64,000 bases of DNA from Bacteroidota bacterium (GCA_021796215.1 JAJYOK010000016.1:16787-80786), one strand, 5' to 3'. Shown: positions 28,170 to 36,180, counted from the stretch's first letter. A program made the numbers and translations. The notes: generated by a model from the letters alone, not told the origin.

Positions 28170-28800
28170 TCAGAACCCACGTCCCGACCTTGTCGCGATT
28201 TCGAAACCTCTCATGGTATAAAATGCTGGTGTGTGAGCTGAAGGTGGGATTTTGCGCCTGAGCGCATGAGCCTTCGGCTCAGAACCCACGTCCCGACCTT
28301 GTCGCGATTTCGAAACCTCTCATGATATAAAATGCTGGTGTGTGAGCTGAAGGTGGGATTTTGCGCCTGAGCGCATGAGCCTTTGGCTCAGAACCCACGT
28401 CCCGACCTTGTCGGGATTACGAAGTCTCTCATGGTATAAAATGCTGGTGTGTGAGCTGAAGGTGGGATTTTGCGCCTGAGGCGTATGAGCCTTTGGCTCA
28501 GAACCCACGTCCCGACCTTGTCGCGATTTCGAAACCTCTCATGGTATAAAATGATGGTGTGTGAGCTGAAGGTGGGATTTTGCGCCTGAGCGCATGAGCC
28601 TTTGGCTCAGAACCCACGTCCCGACCTTGTCGGGATTACGAAGTCTCTCATGGTATAAAATGCTGGTGTGTGAGCTGAAGGTGGGATTTTGCGCCTGAGG
28701 CGTATGAGCCTTTGGCTCAGAACCCACGTCCCGACCTTGTCGCGATTTCGAAACCTCTCATGGTATAAAATGATGGTGTGTGAGCTGAAGGTGGGATTTG
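28170..28800 (-). repeat. Tandem array of tRNA-Thr 3' ends with double-hairpin insertions
   Basis: Five complete 109-110-base units plus the end next to the tRNA. Each carries the tRNA-Thr T-arm and acceptor 3' strand (GAGCTGAAGGTGGGATT), a 29-30-base double hairpin, then GAACCCACG and a spacer. Unit boundaries (first base of GAACCC) are at 28173, 28282, 28391, 28501, 28610, 28720 and, in the real tRNA, 28800. The hairpins are at 28253-28281, 28362-28390, 28471-28500, 28581-28609 and 28690-28719: TGCGCCTGAGCGCA or TGCGCC-TGA-GGCGTA, then TGAGCC-TTT-GGCTCA. Two spacer subtypes alternate (TCGCGATTTCGAAAC and TCGGGATTACGAAGT). Confidence 0.9.
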
Positions 28801-28854
28801 AACCCACGACCTGCGGTTTACGAAACCGCTGCTCTACCGCTGAGCTACTTCAGC
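28783..28854 (-). tRNA. tRNA-Thr (anticodon CGT)
   Basis: Acceptor GCTGAAG/CTTCAGC, D-arm with GCTC/GAGC, anticodon stem GCGGT/ACCGC with loop TTCGTAA (anticodon CGT), and T-arm GTGGG-TTCAAAT-CCCAC. CCA is not encoded and the discriminator is T. It is the only complete copy at the edge of an array of its own 3' end. Confidence 0.93.
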
Positions 28855-29362
28855 AAAAAAAGTGAATAAAAGATACTAAAACGCTGCAGGGAAAGCAAGA
28901 TTTTTTGCTTTCCCGCATGCATTTACTATACAATGCAAAAAAACCTCACCAATTTTTATTTATTTCACTGTCAGAATAATTTTCTCCTGCGCAGCTTTCC
29001 TCATCCCTTCGACAAAGTTCTTCATATCAGTGAAAAAAAAATATTTTTCCGCTACTGCCCAGTTGTAAAGGAAGCGGGGTTTCTCTCACAATGCGTACTT
29101 TGCATCCGCCGTTTTTTCGCGAACACGTTGATTAAATTTGTAAAATAAAAATCTGCTTTCGTATCGCATGTTATAACTTCATAACTCAACATTCTCAGTT
29201 CAAGAGCGGCAGTGGTTTGCACAGCCTGCTCGAGCGACTGGAATGGCGGAACAAAGATCCTTTTTTAAACAAAAATTTTTTGTTGCCGCTGTACTTTATT
29301 CTCTTGACTCTTTACTTATTAAAGAGGTTAGGTTGCGGTTAAACAATATTTTGCAATAGTTA
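28855..29362. other. Gene-free gap with a hairpin and a degenerate attC-like site
   Basis: No convincing gene. GGGAAAGCAA/TTGCTTTCCC (28889-28914) forms a hairpin without a clear T-run. The right part (about 29184-29333) looks like a degraded attC-like site: ACTCAAC on the left, GTTAGGT (29327-29333) on the right, with TCAAGAG/CTCTTGA and GCGGCA/TGCCGC as partly complementary inner pieces. Confidence 0.45.
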
Positions 29363-30604
29363 TTAAACACTCACGGGTATCTTGAATATTTTAGCACCGA
29401 TAGTAAGGAGTGTGCGTAAAATTTCTTTTTTGAAGCCGAACGGAGACAACCACCATTGTTCAAAGAGAATTTTTCCAAGATGCCAAGCTCGTCCAATATT
29501 ACGAAGTTCAAGTCGTGGAGATGGCTCACCAAAAAAATCTCCAAAAGCAAATCCCGCCAAACCTTCGCCAGCTTCGAGCATACAATATCCTGCACCGCAG
29601 AATTCAGCTTTGGGAACAATGCCGTTTATTTCATCCACAATGCGGCGAGAAACAATTTCAGCCTGAACGTGAGCAAACACACCAGCTTTGGGTAACATCA
29701 TCGGAACTTCAGGTTTCCATCGTCCTGGAATACTTATAGCGGTAATATCACCAATCGCATAAATGTTTTCATATTTTGTTTTGAGCGTCAAACGATCAAC
29801 GGAAATCCATCCCGCATCATTCGTTAATCCTGCTTCCCGCGCAATGCGTGATCCACGGTGCGGCGGAATTGCAACAAGCATATCGTACGAAACAGGTTCT
29901 TTGCCATCGAAAGAGAGTTTATGTTTTTTAGAGTCAACCGAAATAAGTTTATGGAGCGGATGAAAAGTTATTCCTTTGGATGTGAGCATCTGTTTAACTG
30001 CTTCGCCAAGTTGTGGTCCAGCAACAGGCATCGGTTGCGGTTCGGGTGTATATAGGTGGATATTTATTTTATCTTTCAATCCACGTCTTTGGAAGTAGTC
30101 GGCAATTAGCATAGATGCCTCGTGCGGCGCACCAGGACACTTGTAAGGTAATGCAGAAACAACAACCGAAATATTACCGCCTTGAAATTTTTCGAGTGCC
30201 AATTGAAATCTTTGAGTTTCCTCAAATGTGTAAAAGGAAAAAACACTTTCATTGAAACCCGGTATGAGTTCAGGTGCAAGTTCAGCACCAAGAGCTACAA
30301 TTAAATAGTCGAAGTCAACAGAATTATTTGTTGTAGTGATGTGACGATTTGGTACATCAATACTAATCACTTCAGCCTGAATGACTTCAACACCTGAACG
30401 AAGAAGCGTGTGTAATGGCGTGGTGATTTTATCGGCTTTCCGATCTCCAGTCATTAGCCAAAGAAACGATGGGGCAAAGGCGTGCATAGAATTTTTTTCG
30501 ACAAGTATCACTTTATGATTATGTGGCAACTTGTGTTGAAGTTCGTTCGCAACGACAATTCCGCCAACTCCTCCACCTAATACAACAATAGTTTTGCTAT
30601 TCAC
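29363..30604 (-). CDS. Sulfide:quinone oxidoreductase-like FAD protein
   Basis: A 413-residue two-dinucleotide-binding flavoprotein (VVLGGGVGGIVVANEL at the N-terminus; a second GxG-like segment near 145; NIYAIGDITAISIPG with the flavin Asp). Cysteines in YKCPGAPHEA (about 156) and AEFCGAGYC (about 340) sit where SQR enzymes carry their redox Cys. It would pass electrons from sulfide to quinone, or act as a related NAD(P)H dehydrogenase. It forms a run with a DsrE-like protein and a nucleoside phosphorylase inside one cassette-like unit. Confidence 0.75.
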   Translation of the reverse strand: MNSKTIVVLGGGVGGIVVANELQHKLPHNHKVILVEKNSMHAFAPSFLWLMTGDRKADKITTPLHTLLRSGVEVIQAEVISIDVPNRHITTTNNSVDFDYLIVALGAELAPELIPGFNESVFSFYTFEETQRFQLALEKFQGGNISVVVSALPYKCPGAPHEASMLIADYFQRRGLKDKINIHLYTPEPQPMPVAGPQLGEAVKQMLTSKGITFHPLHKLISVDSKKHKLSFDGKEPVSYDMLVAIPPHRGSRIAREAGLTNDAGWISVDRLTLKTKYENIYAIGDITAISIPGRWKPEVPMMLPKAGVFAHVQAEIVSRRIVDEINGIVPKAEFCGAGYCMLEAGEGLAGFAFGDFFGEPSPRLELRNIGRAWHLGKILFEQWWLSPFGFKKEILRTLLTIGAKIFKIPVSV

Positions 30605-30638
30605 AATAGCTCCTTTTCTTTATAAAAATTCCCATCAT

Positions 30639-30959
30639 TCAGAAAGTGATTACTTTATCAGCCCACTCCACCATATTTAAACAATCAATCATCGTAGAAA
30701 TTGGACAGACATCTGTTCCTTCTTGATTCCTTGATTTAATACAAGTTCCGCAAGCCAATACAATACCATTATTCTGCACAAACTCATCTATCTGCTTTTT
30801 AGCATTATATTTTTCGTGTACTATATTTTCGATTTCTACACCAGCGCTCATAAGAAATATTTTGACCTCGTGTCCTTGTTTCAAAGCAGTATTTCCAAAC
30901 CGCACTCCATTCCAAGCTTTTTCTGGCTCATTCGTTTCTATAATTATTCCGATTTTCAT
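30639..30959 (-). CDS. DsrE/DsrF-like sulfur-relay protein
   Basis: A 106-residue DsrE-fold protein (MKIGIIIETNEPEKAWNGVR; VKIFLMSAGVE) with the cysteine motif ACGTCIKSRNQEG and a further Cys near VCPIST. Family members carry sulfur as persulfide on these cysteines. The gene lies 35 bases upstream of the SQR-like gene, so handling of sulfane sulfur is plausible by context. It is soluble, with no signal peptide. Confidence 0.76.
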   Translation of the reverse strand: MKIGIIIETNEPEKAWNGVRFGNTALKQGHEVKIFLMSAGVEIENIVHEKYNAKKQIDEFVQNNGIVLACGTCIKSRNQEGTDVCPISTMIDCLNMVEWADKVITF

Positions 30960-30960
30960 T

Positions 30961-31746
30961 TTATTTCTCCGATGTTAGTATTTTGGCAGTATGATAAATT
31001 AAATCCAGGGTATCTAAACTACCCATTTCCTCACCCTTTTCAAAATCGCCTTCGCTTTGTGCCATTGTGTTGGTCAGGTGTGCAAAACAAATTATGTTTT
31101 TATTTTTAACTTTTGCAAAAGCATAAAGGGCGGCGGCTTCCATTTCGACACAAGTTACATTTTTATTCTTTGCAAATTCGATTGCTGAAATAGTTTCTCT
31201 AAATGGTGCATCGGTTGTCCAACTTGTACCGCTCTCAATTGAAAGCGGAGTTTCTTTATACTGGTTGATTAATTTATCCAATAAATTCTTATTGATCGAA
31301 GCATCTTCTTGTGGAGGTAAATAATGATAACTTGTTCCTTCGTCACGAATAGTTTGCTCTATTAAGATAAATCGAGAATTATTGTGAGGTGGATTAATGA
31401 TACCTGCCGATGTTACGCTAATGAGCAATTGGCAACCAGATGCAAACAGTTCCTCAGCAACTAATACTGCGAATGAAGAACCAACAACACAACCCACGAT
31501 ACCAAATTCGTATGTTTTGTGCTTAAAGCTATAAAGTTTTGTATGATAACAAGCCCAGCATTTATTAAGGTTTGCTTGGTTTGTCCGTAAAAGATATTCA
31601 ACTAAATCACCATCTGGGTCAAGAATGCAAATATTTGGTATTTCGCAACTATCTAATTGCTTTTGTCTCCTTGCTTCTCTCAATAAGTTTTCAGGGGTAA
31701 ATACTGATGATTCTTGGTAGTATTTGTTCTCTAAAAAGTTGTTCAT
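30961..31746 (-). CDS. Nucleoside phosphorylase family protein
   Basis: The 261-residue product has the PNP/UDP phosphorylase fold: FGIVGCVVGSSFAVLVAEEL, LLISVTSAGIINPP, the substrate region TIRDEGTSYHY, and VTCVEMEAAALYAFAK with the ribose-contacting Glu-Met-Glu. It would release a base from a purine or pyrimidine nucleoside. Its start is one base from the DsrE gene region's end and it begins the three-gene cassette on the minus strand; the link to sulfur genes is unexplained. Confidence 0.78.
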   Translation of the reverse strand: MNNFLENKYYQESSVFTPENLLREARRQKQLDSCEIPNICILDPDGDLVEYLLRTNQANLNKCWACYHTKLYSFKHKTYEFGIVGCVVGSSFAVLVAEELFASGCQLLISVTSAGIINPPHNNSRFILIEQTIRDEGTSYHYLPPQEDASINKNLLDKLINQYKETPLSIESGTSWTTDAPFRETISAIEFAKNKNVTCVEMEAAALYAFAKVKNKNIICFAHLTNTMAQSEGDFEKGEEMGSLDTLDLIYHTAKILTSEK

Positions 31747-31876
31747 CGTTTAATATTATCCAATTGTTTAATGTTATATGAAACTGTTCCGCAACCTAAC
31801 GGATATATTATGAAAAGGCAACCTCAAGTGTTAAGTTGCGGTATCAATAACAAAGCACATAACAAAGGAGGCTGCC

Positions 31877-32959
31877 ATGTCATCATACGATTTCGAGATC
31901 GGACTCGATCTCCATAAGGTTTTTTCTCTGCTTGCCACACTCGACCGGAACGGTACTTTTCTCGGATACCAACGCCTGGACAACAGCGTTGATGCCTTCG
32001 ACAACTTTTTCGGGCAATGCAACGGATCGTTCCGTGTTACCTTCGAATGCTGTCCTAACTGGTATTGGGTCGCCGACTACTGTCAGGAGCACGCCATTCC
32101 TTTTATCCTTTCCAATCCGTTACTCAACCGCGCCATTGCTCACGTCCATGCCAAGAATGATCGCTACGATGCACGCATGTTAGCCCACCTTGCCCAAACC
32201 GGACTGATTGCCACATGCTATGTTCCCGATAAAAACATCCGTCACTTACGAGAGTTGCTCTTTCACCGACTGAAGCTTCTTCAGGTCCGCACACGCTTCA
32301 AAAACCGTATTCACGTCACTCTGATCAAATATAATTTCCAATCTCCCTATCAGTATATCTTTGGTCCTCATGGTATCCAGTGGATCCATTCCTGCAAGCT
32401 TCCGCCATTCATGGAACACAGCGTCTGCGAACTGCTTGAGTTAATTGCTGCACTGGATACTCATATTGAACACTATGATCAGCGCATCAGTGACCATATT
32501 CGGGACCATCCGTATTATCAACTCCTGAGATCGGTTTATGGGATCGGCATAATTCACGCAGCTACCATCATCGCCCGCGTGGCTGACATTACTCGATTTC
32601 CCACCGTCCAGGGATTTATCCGCTATGCCGGATTAGCTGTCAATACTCGGGCTTCTGCCGATAAACTCACCTATGGACATCTCATGCGGCAGTCCGATAA
32701 ATACTTGCGAACCAGTTTCGTCGAAGCATCTCACTTAGTTATCCGCTACGATCCGGGATTACGTGCTTTTTATGATCACCTTGCAAAGCAGAAAGGACAC
32801 GGTTGCGCCATTTGTGCTGTTGCCCGGAAATTAGCCCGGTCTGTGTACTTTATGTTAAAGAACTCGACTCCTTATCGTGTCCGTTCGATTCAAGGACAGT
32901 ACGTGCAACAATCTCATCGCCTTTCCGTGCAGCCCGCGTCAGCGTCAAGCTCCGGTTAA
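31877..32959 (+). CDS. IS110-family DEDD transposase (IS1111 type)
   Basis: A 360-residue recombinase with a RuvC-like DEDD domain: Asp in FEIGLDLHK (11), Glu in VTFECCPNW (57), and Asp95 and Asp98 in NDRYDAR. The C-terminal Tnp_IS116/IS110/IS902 domain shows GIGIIHAATI, YAGLAVNTRASADKLTYG and SDKYLRTSFVEAS; the conserved serine lies in RASADK. AAAGGAGG precedes the ATG. IS110-family enzymes use an RNA from the element's non-coding end to choose targets; here the long flank is on the 3' side, as in IS1111 elements. Confidence 0.93.
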   Translation: MSSYDFEIGLDLHKVFSLLATLDRNGTFLGYQRLDNSVDAFDNFFGQCNGSFRVTFECCPNWYWVADYCQEHAIPFILSNPLLNRAIAHVHAKNDRYDARMLAHLAQTGLIATCYVPDKNIRHLRELLFHRLKLLQVRTRFKNRIHVTLIKYNFQSPYQYIFGPHGIQWIHSCKLPPFMEHSVCELLELIAALDTHIEHYDQRISDHIRDHPYYQLLRSVYGIGIIHAATIIARVADITRFPTVQGFIRYAGLAVNTRASADKLTYGHLMRQSDKYLRTSFVEASHLVIRYDPGLRAFYDHLAKQKGHGCAICAVARKLARSVYFMLKNSTPYRVRSIQGQYVQQSHRLSVQPASASSSG

Positions 32960-33209
32960 TCGCCCCCAGTGCTTTTCTCCTCCGGACAGATTGCAACGGT
33001 TATTACGCGACGCAGGCTGATTGTATCAATCATATAACCAACTCTTCAGGTTGAATAGATTCATAGTCACTTAGCTTTTGCCAGACTGAAATATTTTCTC
33101 TCACGGATCGTTTAGGTTGCACCGAAGCATCATATTGTCTCTCTTTCTCGTCCTTTCCTCGAAATGACGAGGAGGGATTTTTTATGCTCTTGACTTTTGC
33201 CTTTTCATA
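32960..33209 (+). ncRNA. Candidate seekRNA/bridge-RNA region of the IS element
   Basis: The 3' non-coding end of the element, where IS1111-type elements encode their guide RNA. A stem-loop TCCTCG-AAATGA-CGAGGA (33162-33180 region) followed by T-rich sequence is visible. The stretch TTAGGTTGC (about 33112-33120) is identical to the complement of the target's GCAACCTAA, and CTTAGCT (about 33077-33083) is complementary to AGCTAAG on the other side of the target. The RNA boundaries are not determined. Confidence 0.42.
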
Positions 33210-33374
33210 GAACCGGAGCTAAGCTGCGTTGCAACGTTCCAGCGCGCTGGATTGTGTTTTTAGATTTCTGATAACTATCGCTATTGTATGTTGTATGTTC
33301 ATTTCTCGATACTTGCAAACTTGGAGCGCGAGCGGTTGCAACGTCAGCTTGAGCGACTGGTTATACCGCAACTA

Positions 33375-33866
33375 TTATTGATAGCCACCTCTCGCTGGAG
33401 GTAGTTTTTGATACGTTGAACTAGAGTTAATAACTTCTCTGATTTTTGAAGTCAAATTGTTTAATAAGAGTGTTGATTCAGATCCCGGCTCTAAAGGATA
33501 GAACCACGTTACAGTTTTTTCCTGTCCCTCGTATTTAATTCGTAATCCGTCGGGACTTGGATTAGGTGCAATAGTAACATCTTTTTGAGAATAAATCGTA
33601 TCTGGCAAAGCAAAAAAATGTGCTTCATTAACAGCTTCAAGGATGGAATTTTGTTCTTGAGTCGAAAGCCAAAATGATACTTTTGTTGTTCCGTCCATTA
33701 CCAAATCCTTTTGTAAAAAGCCTTCAAAAGTATTCAGTTCGTCTTTGAAGTTATAAGAATAATCAATTTGAATAAATTGTTCATCGTGTTGTTCGACTGG
33801 ATTTTCTTTTTTACATCCAAAGAGTGCAACTATGAATGCAATCGAAAATATTATCTTCTTTTTCAT
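33375..33866 (-). CDS. Cassette-encoded lipoprotein
   Basis: A 163-residue lipoprotein: signal MKKKIIFSIAFIVALFGCKK with lipobox LFGC. The mature part has no known motif; segments such as VDYSYNF-like strands and KTVTWFYPLEP suggest a beta-rich fold. The stop lies nine bases from the left attachment-like box and the start 31 bases from the right one; AAAGGAGG precedes the ATG. Function unknown. Confidence 0.72.
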   Translation of the reverse strand: MKKKIIFSIAFIVALFGCKKENPVEQHDEQFIQIDYSYNFKDELNTFEGFLQKDLVMDGTTKVSFWLSTQEQNSILEAVNEAHFFALPDTIYSQKDVTIAPNPSPDGLRIKYEGQEKTVTWFYPLEPGSESTLLLNNLTSKIREVINSSSTYQKLPPARGGYQ

Positions 33867-33896
33867 AAGATAAAACCTCCTTTGCTGATTGTTGCG

Positions 33897-34087
33897 GTAT
33901 AACGGTGTGGCTTTTCACCCGTCCGCCCCGAACAACGATGCCGAACTGAAAAGCTACTGCCAAATATTTTTATAAATTTTATTTACATAGAACAATGCCA
34001 AACAACAACGCTTACCTTTACCACCAAACCCGAAAATATTAATAATGCTGCAATGAAAACGCGGTCGGGTGGAAAAGCTGGTTATAT
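33897..34087. mobile_element. attC-like palindromic site
   Basis: Ends GTATAAC (33897-33903) and GTTATAT (34081-34087). Left arm GTGTGGCTTTTCACCCGTCCGC; the right arm, read in complement, is CAGCTTTTCCACCCGACCGC, an imperfect inverted repeat. About 191 bases. The inner part is A/T-rich and shares ACTGCCAA with the next site. Confidence 0.62.
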
Positions 34088-34096
34088 TTTTGTCCA

Positions 34097-34954
34097 TCAT
34101 CTATGACCAAAATGCAACTCACGATGACAATTTGGGCAAACTGCAATTGCATTTTCGACCGTATCCTCGCCACCACTCGCTAAAAATATTTTATGATGTA
34201 TCTCTAAAAATGGTGTATTGTCTTTTGCTCTTAAAAATGGAGCGGGTTTATTACATTTTTCGCAATTTCCATTTGCTCTTAAAATAACTTCAGCAATTAC
34301 ATCAGGATTTCTTTGAAAGCCCGATGATAATATTTTAGTTCGTTTTGGTAATTTATCTACTTTTGATAAACGTTCTATTCTTTCCGCAGAAGTTAAACTT
34401 TTAGATTTTTCTAATTCTTCTTCTAGCTCTTTTTCTAAATCTTCTGCAAGAATATTTTCTTCAAGAAATAAATATGAAGGAGGAATTTTTACAGGGCTCC
34501 AATTACCAGCTCTTGTTCTTCTTTTTAATGGTTTGTCGTCACTAACTTTTGTCAAGTATGAGACACTAAATTTATCATCAAGCTCAACAAGGTTTTTAAT
34601 TTTGATTAGATTTATACATTCACTTCCATTTGCTTCAAAATATACTTCTTTCTCGTTTGGCTGATATTTTTTTATAAAATTGTTTATTCCTTCTAATCTT
34701 GTAGCAGGAATATTTTTCTTATTTTCCCACCCTATAATTTTAGCAGTGTAGCAAACATTATTTAAATTCTTTGTTGTGGAAATAAATAATTGTATTGGAT
34801 TTGAATCAGATGGATTATTAACCTTTAGCAGTAGAATCTCACTACCGCGATAAGGCTGTAAATAGAAACTTTCAACTTCTTTAAGATTTTGAGAAGAAAT
34901 AATTTCTTGCAATACATCTTCAAAAACACCATTTAAAAACAGAGCAACTTCCAT
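34097..34954 (-). CDS. Cassette-encoded HNH endonuclease
   Basis: The 285-residue protein ends in an HNH nuclease domain: two zinc knuckles (GNCEKCNKPAPF and VCPNCHRELH) around the catalytic FLEIHHKIFLASGGEDTVENA. The N-terminal 160 residues are unassigned; a charged linker rich in Glu/Lys follows. Such genes are often restriction or anti-phage nucleases, and cassettes often carry defence genes, so this is a candidate, not a demonstrated, defence gene. The stop is nine bases from one attachment-like box and the start 13 bases from the next. Confidence 0.8.
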   Translation of the reverse strand: MEVALFLNGVFEDVLQEIISSQNLKEVESFYLQPYRGSEILLLKVNNPSDSNPIQLFISTTKNLNNVCYTAKIIGWENKKNIPATRLEGINNFIKKYQPNEKEVYFEANGSECINLIKIKNLVELDDKFSVSYLTKVSDDKPLKRRTRAGNWSPVKIPPSYLFLEENILAEDLEKELEEELEKSKSLTSAERIERLSKVDKLPKRTKILSSGFQRNPDVIAEVILRANGNCEKCNKPAPFLRAKDNTPFLEIHHKIFLASGGEDTVENAIAVCPNCHRELHFGHR

Positions 34955-34966
34955 TTTACCTCAAAA

Positions 34967-35154
34967 ATATAACGGCATTGCCAATAAGCGGCGCCCCAGA
35001 ACTGCAATGCCGCTTAAACTACAACTGCCAATAATTATTAATAAAATTGTTTAATAGAACTACTTTACAAAACAACAAAACACGGAAGAATAAAACCAAT
35101 AATTACAAGAATACCGAAAGCGAATACGGCGTCCGCTTGATTGGCTGGTTATAC
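34967..35154. mobile_element. attC-like palindromic site
   Basis: Ends ATATAAC (34967-34973) and GTTATAC (35148-35154). Left arm GGCATTGCCAATAAGCGGCG; the right arm, in complement, is CAGCCAATCAAGCGGACG. Length 188 bases, very close to the previous site. Confidence 0.62.
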
Positions 35155-35167
35155 CGTTTTTATATTA

Positions 35168-35728
35168 TTAAAAATTCATTGAGCCATTTGGCTGATATTT
35201 CCATTTAAAACTTGCTTCTCCAAATAAAGTTGGGGAACTTGGATTAGAACTATCTGCATATGCTTCAGTATGCAAAATTAAAATTTTCCCAAATTTATCA
35301 TCAATGGTTTTTACAGCCCAAATTTGATTTACTTTTACTGGCAATGCCAAATCCATATAATTTGAATCTGGAACTTCTGTTAAATTATCAAAAAATACTT
35401 GTGCTGAATCTGTATTTGCGTCATTAAATTGTTTTATTAATATGAAGGAAGACTTTAATGTCCCAGCAGAACTAAAAAACACACCTAAAATATTTCCGGT
35501 CTCATTTGTTTGAACAAGAACAATAATATCTGGAGTGATATTGTTTGAATTAGGGTATTCAATATTTCCACCTTGCGAAAAAGAAAATCCGGTGTATTTA
35601 TAATTAACAATTTTAGTATTTATAGTAGTCTCACCAGATGTTTTAGGTGGCGTTGGTTCAACACTATTATCACAGCTATTTGTAAAAATGGTAAGCAAAA
35701 ATAAAATTGGTATTATTAAATATTTCAT
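35168..35728 (-). CDS. Cassette-encoded lipoprotein
   Basis: A 186-residue lipoprotein: signal MKYLIIPILFLLTIFTNSC with a lipobox ending in the Cys of TNSC. The mature region is Asn/Thr/Ser-rich and shows no known motif; short beta-like strands (VPDSNYMDLALPVKV, LILHTEAYA). Start 30 bases from the right box and stop 13 bases from the left one. Function unknown. Confidence 0.7.
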   Translation of the reverse strand: MKYLIIPILFLLTIFTNSCDNSVEPTPPKTSGETTINTKIVNYKYTGFSFSQGGNIEYPNSNNITPDIIVLVQTNETGNILGVFFSSAGTLKSSFILIKQFNDANTDSAQVFFDNLTEVPDSNYMDLALPVKVNQIWAVKTIDDKFGKILILHTEAYADSSNPSSPTLFGEASFKWKYQPNGSMNF

Positions 35729-35757
35729 ATTAAAATGACTTTTATTTTTTGTTAACG

Positions 35758-36180
35758 GTATAACTATTAATTATACTGCCACAATTGCGGGCTAACATGC
35801 CGGTGGCAGGAATATTATATTCCAGTAAAAATTTCATTTTCAATCTGTTTTCCATAGTTCTTGCGGGCTATCACTCCGGAGATGTTGGAATGTTATCCCG
35901 CAAGTTTCTTACTCTTATCACAGCCGAACACCATCCGGCAAAAATGGGGAAATTAAAATCGTATCTGCCTGCCGGCAGCTACTGCTGTAAGAGTCTGGGG
36001 TTCTCTTACCTGCCCGCCCGAAGACAGACTTGCCTCCCAAAGCTTCAGCGTAGGAAGGCTTGTCTGCGCAATGCGTTCATCTTACTCATTCTCTCCCACA
36101 ATGTCAATACATATCCCTCAAAAACCTATGCCGCACCCATAAGCCCCTTCATTCCTAATTCTTAACTCATAATTCTTAAT
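35758..36180. other. Truncated attC-like end and palindrome-rich gap
   Basis: GTATAAC (35758-35764) begins an attC-like site whose right half is not recognisable. Palindromes follow: GCCAC/GTGGC (about 35778-35817), CTTGCGGG/CCCGCAAG (about 35858-35905), and CTGCCTGCCGGCAG (35967-35980). No gene is convincing, including a 126-codon open frame of low-complexity character. Confidence 0.45.

Larger units (their letters stand above)
31802..33212 (+). mobile_element. IS110-family element of IS1111 type inserted in an attC-like site
   Basis: About 1.4 kb. The 13-base TATGAAAAGGCAA (31809-31821) is repeated in inverse as TTGCCTTTTCATA (33197-33209): subterminal inverted repeats offset by a few bases from each end, a hallmark of the IS1111 subgroup. 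There is one transposase gene and a roughly 250-base 3' non-coding end. It sits directly after the box ACCTAAC of an attC-like site; IS1111-attC elements are known to target attC. Confidence 0.72.
31794..33366. mobile_element. attC-like site split by the IS element
   Basis: Left box ACCTAAC (31794-31800). After removing the IS the site continues from about 33213 as CGGAGCTAAGCTGCGTTGC and ends with GTTATAC (33360-33366). The arms AAGCTGCGTTGCAACG and its counterpart AAGCTGACGTTGCAAC (reading the right arm in complement) are imperfect inverted repeats. Confidence 0.6.
29184..35764 (-). mobile_element. Probable integron-type cassette array without an integrase (CALIN-like)
   Basis: Four gene units on the minus strand are bounded by boxes of the form GTTATAC/GTTAGGT and their complements, with long imperfect palindromes between them. 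Genes fill the cassettes tightly: starts lie 13-54 bases and stops 9-30 bases from the boxes. Attachment-like sites are near 29184-29333 (degraded), 31794-33366 (split by an IS), 33897-34087, 34967-35154 and 35758 onward (truncated). No integrase gene is in the window. The sites are longer (about 190 bp) than typical attC sites. Confidence 0.6.

Noticed and set aside
28170..28800. CRISPR array in the 109-bp repeats
   Set aside because: The whole unit is repeated, including the part between hairpins; no spacers differ.
28320..28807. Repeated open frames on minus with near-identical 62-66 codon products
   Set aside because: They arise from the tRNA-Thr repeat array; the sequence is a tandem RNA-gene fragment, not protein coding.
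28933..29148. 71-codon plus-strand frame
   Set aside because: No supporting start, no conserved motif, lies in an A/T-rich gap.
35785..36165. 126-codon plus-strand frame
   Set aside because: Palindrome-rich, no ribosome-binding site, no domain and unusual composition.
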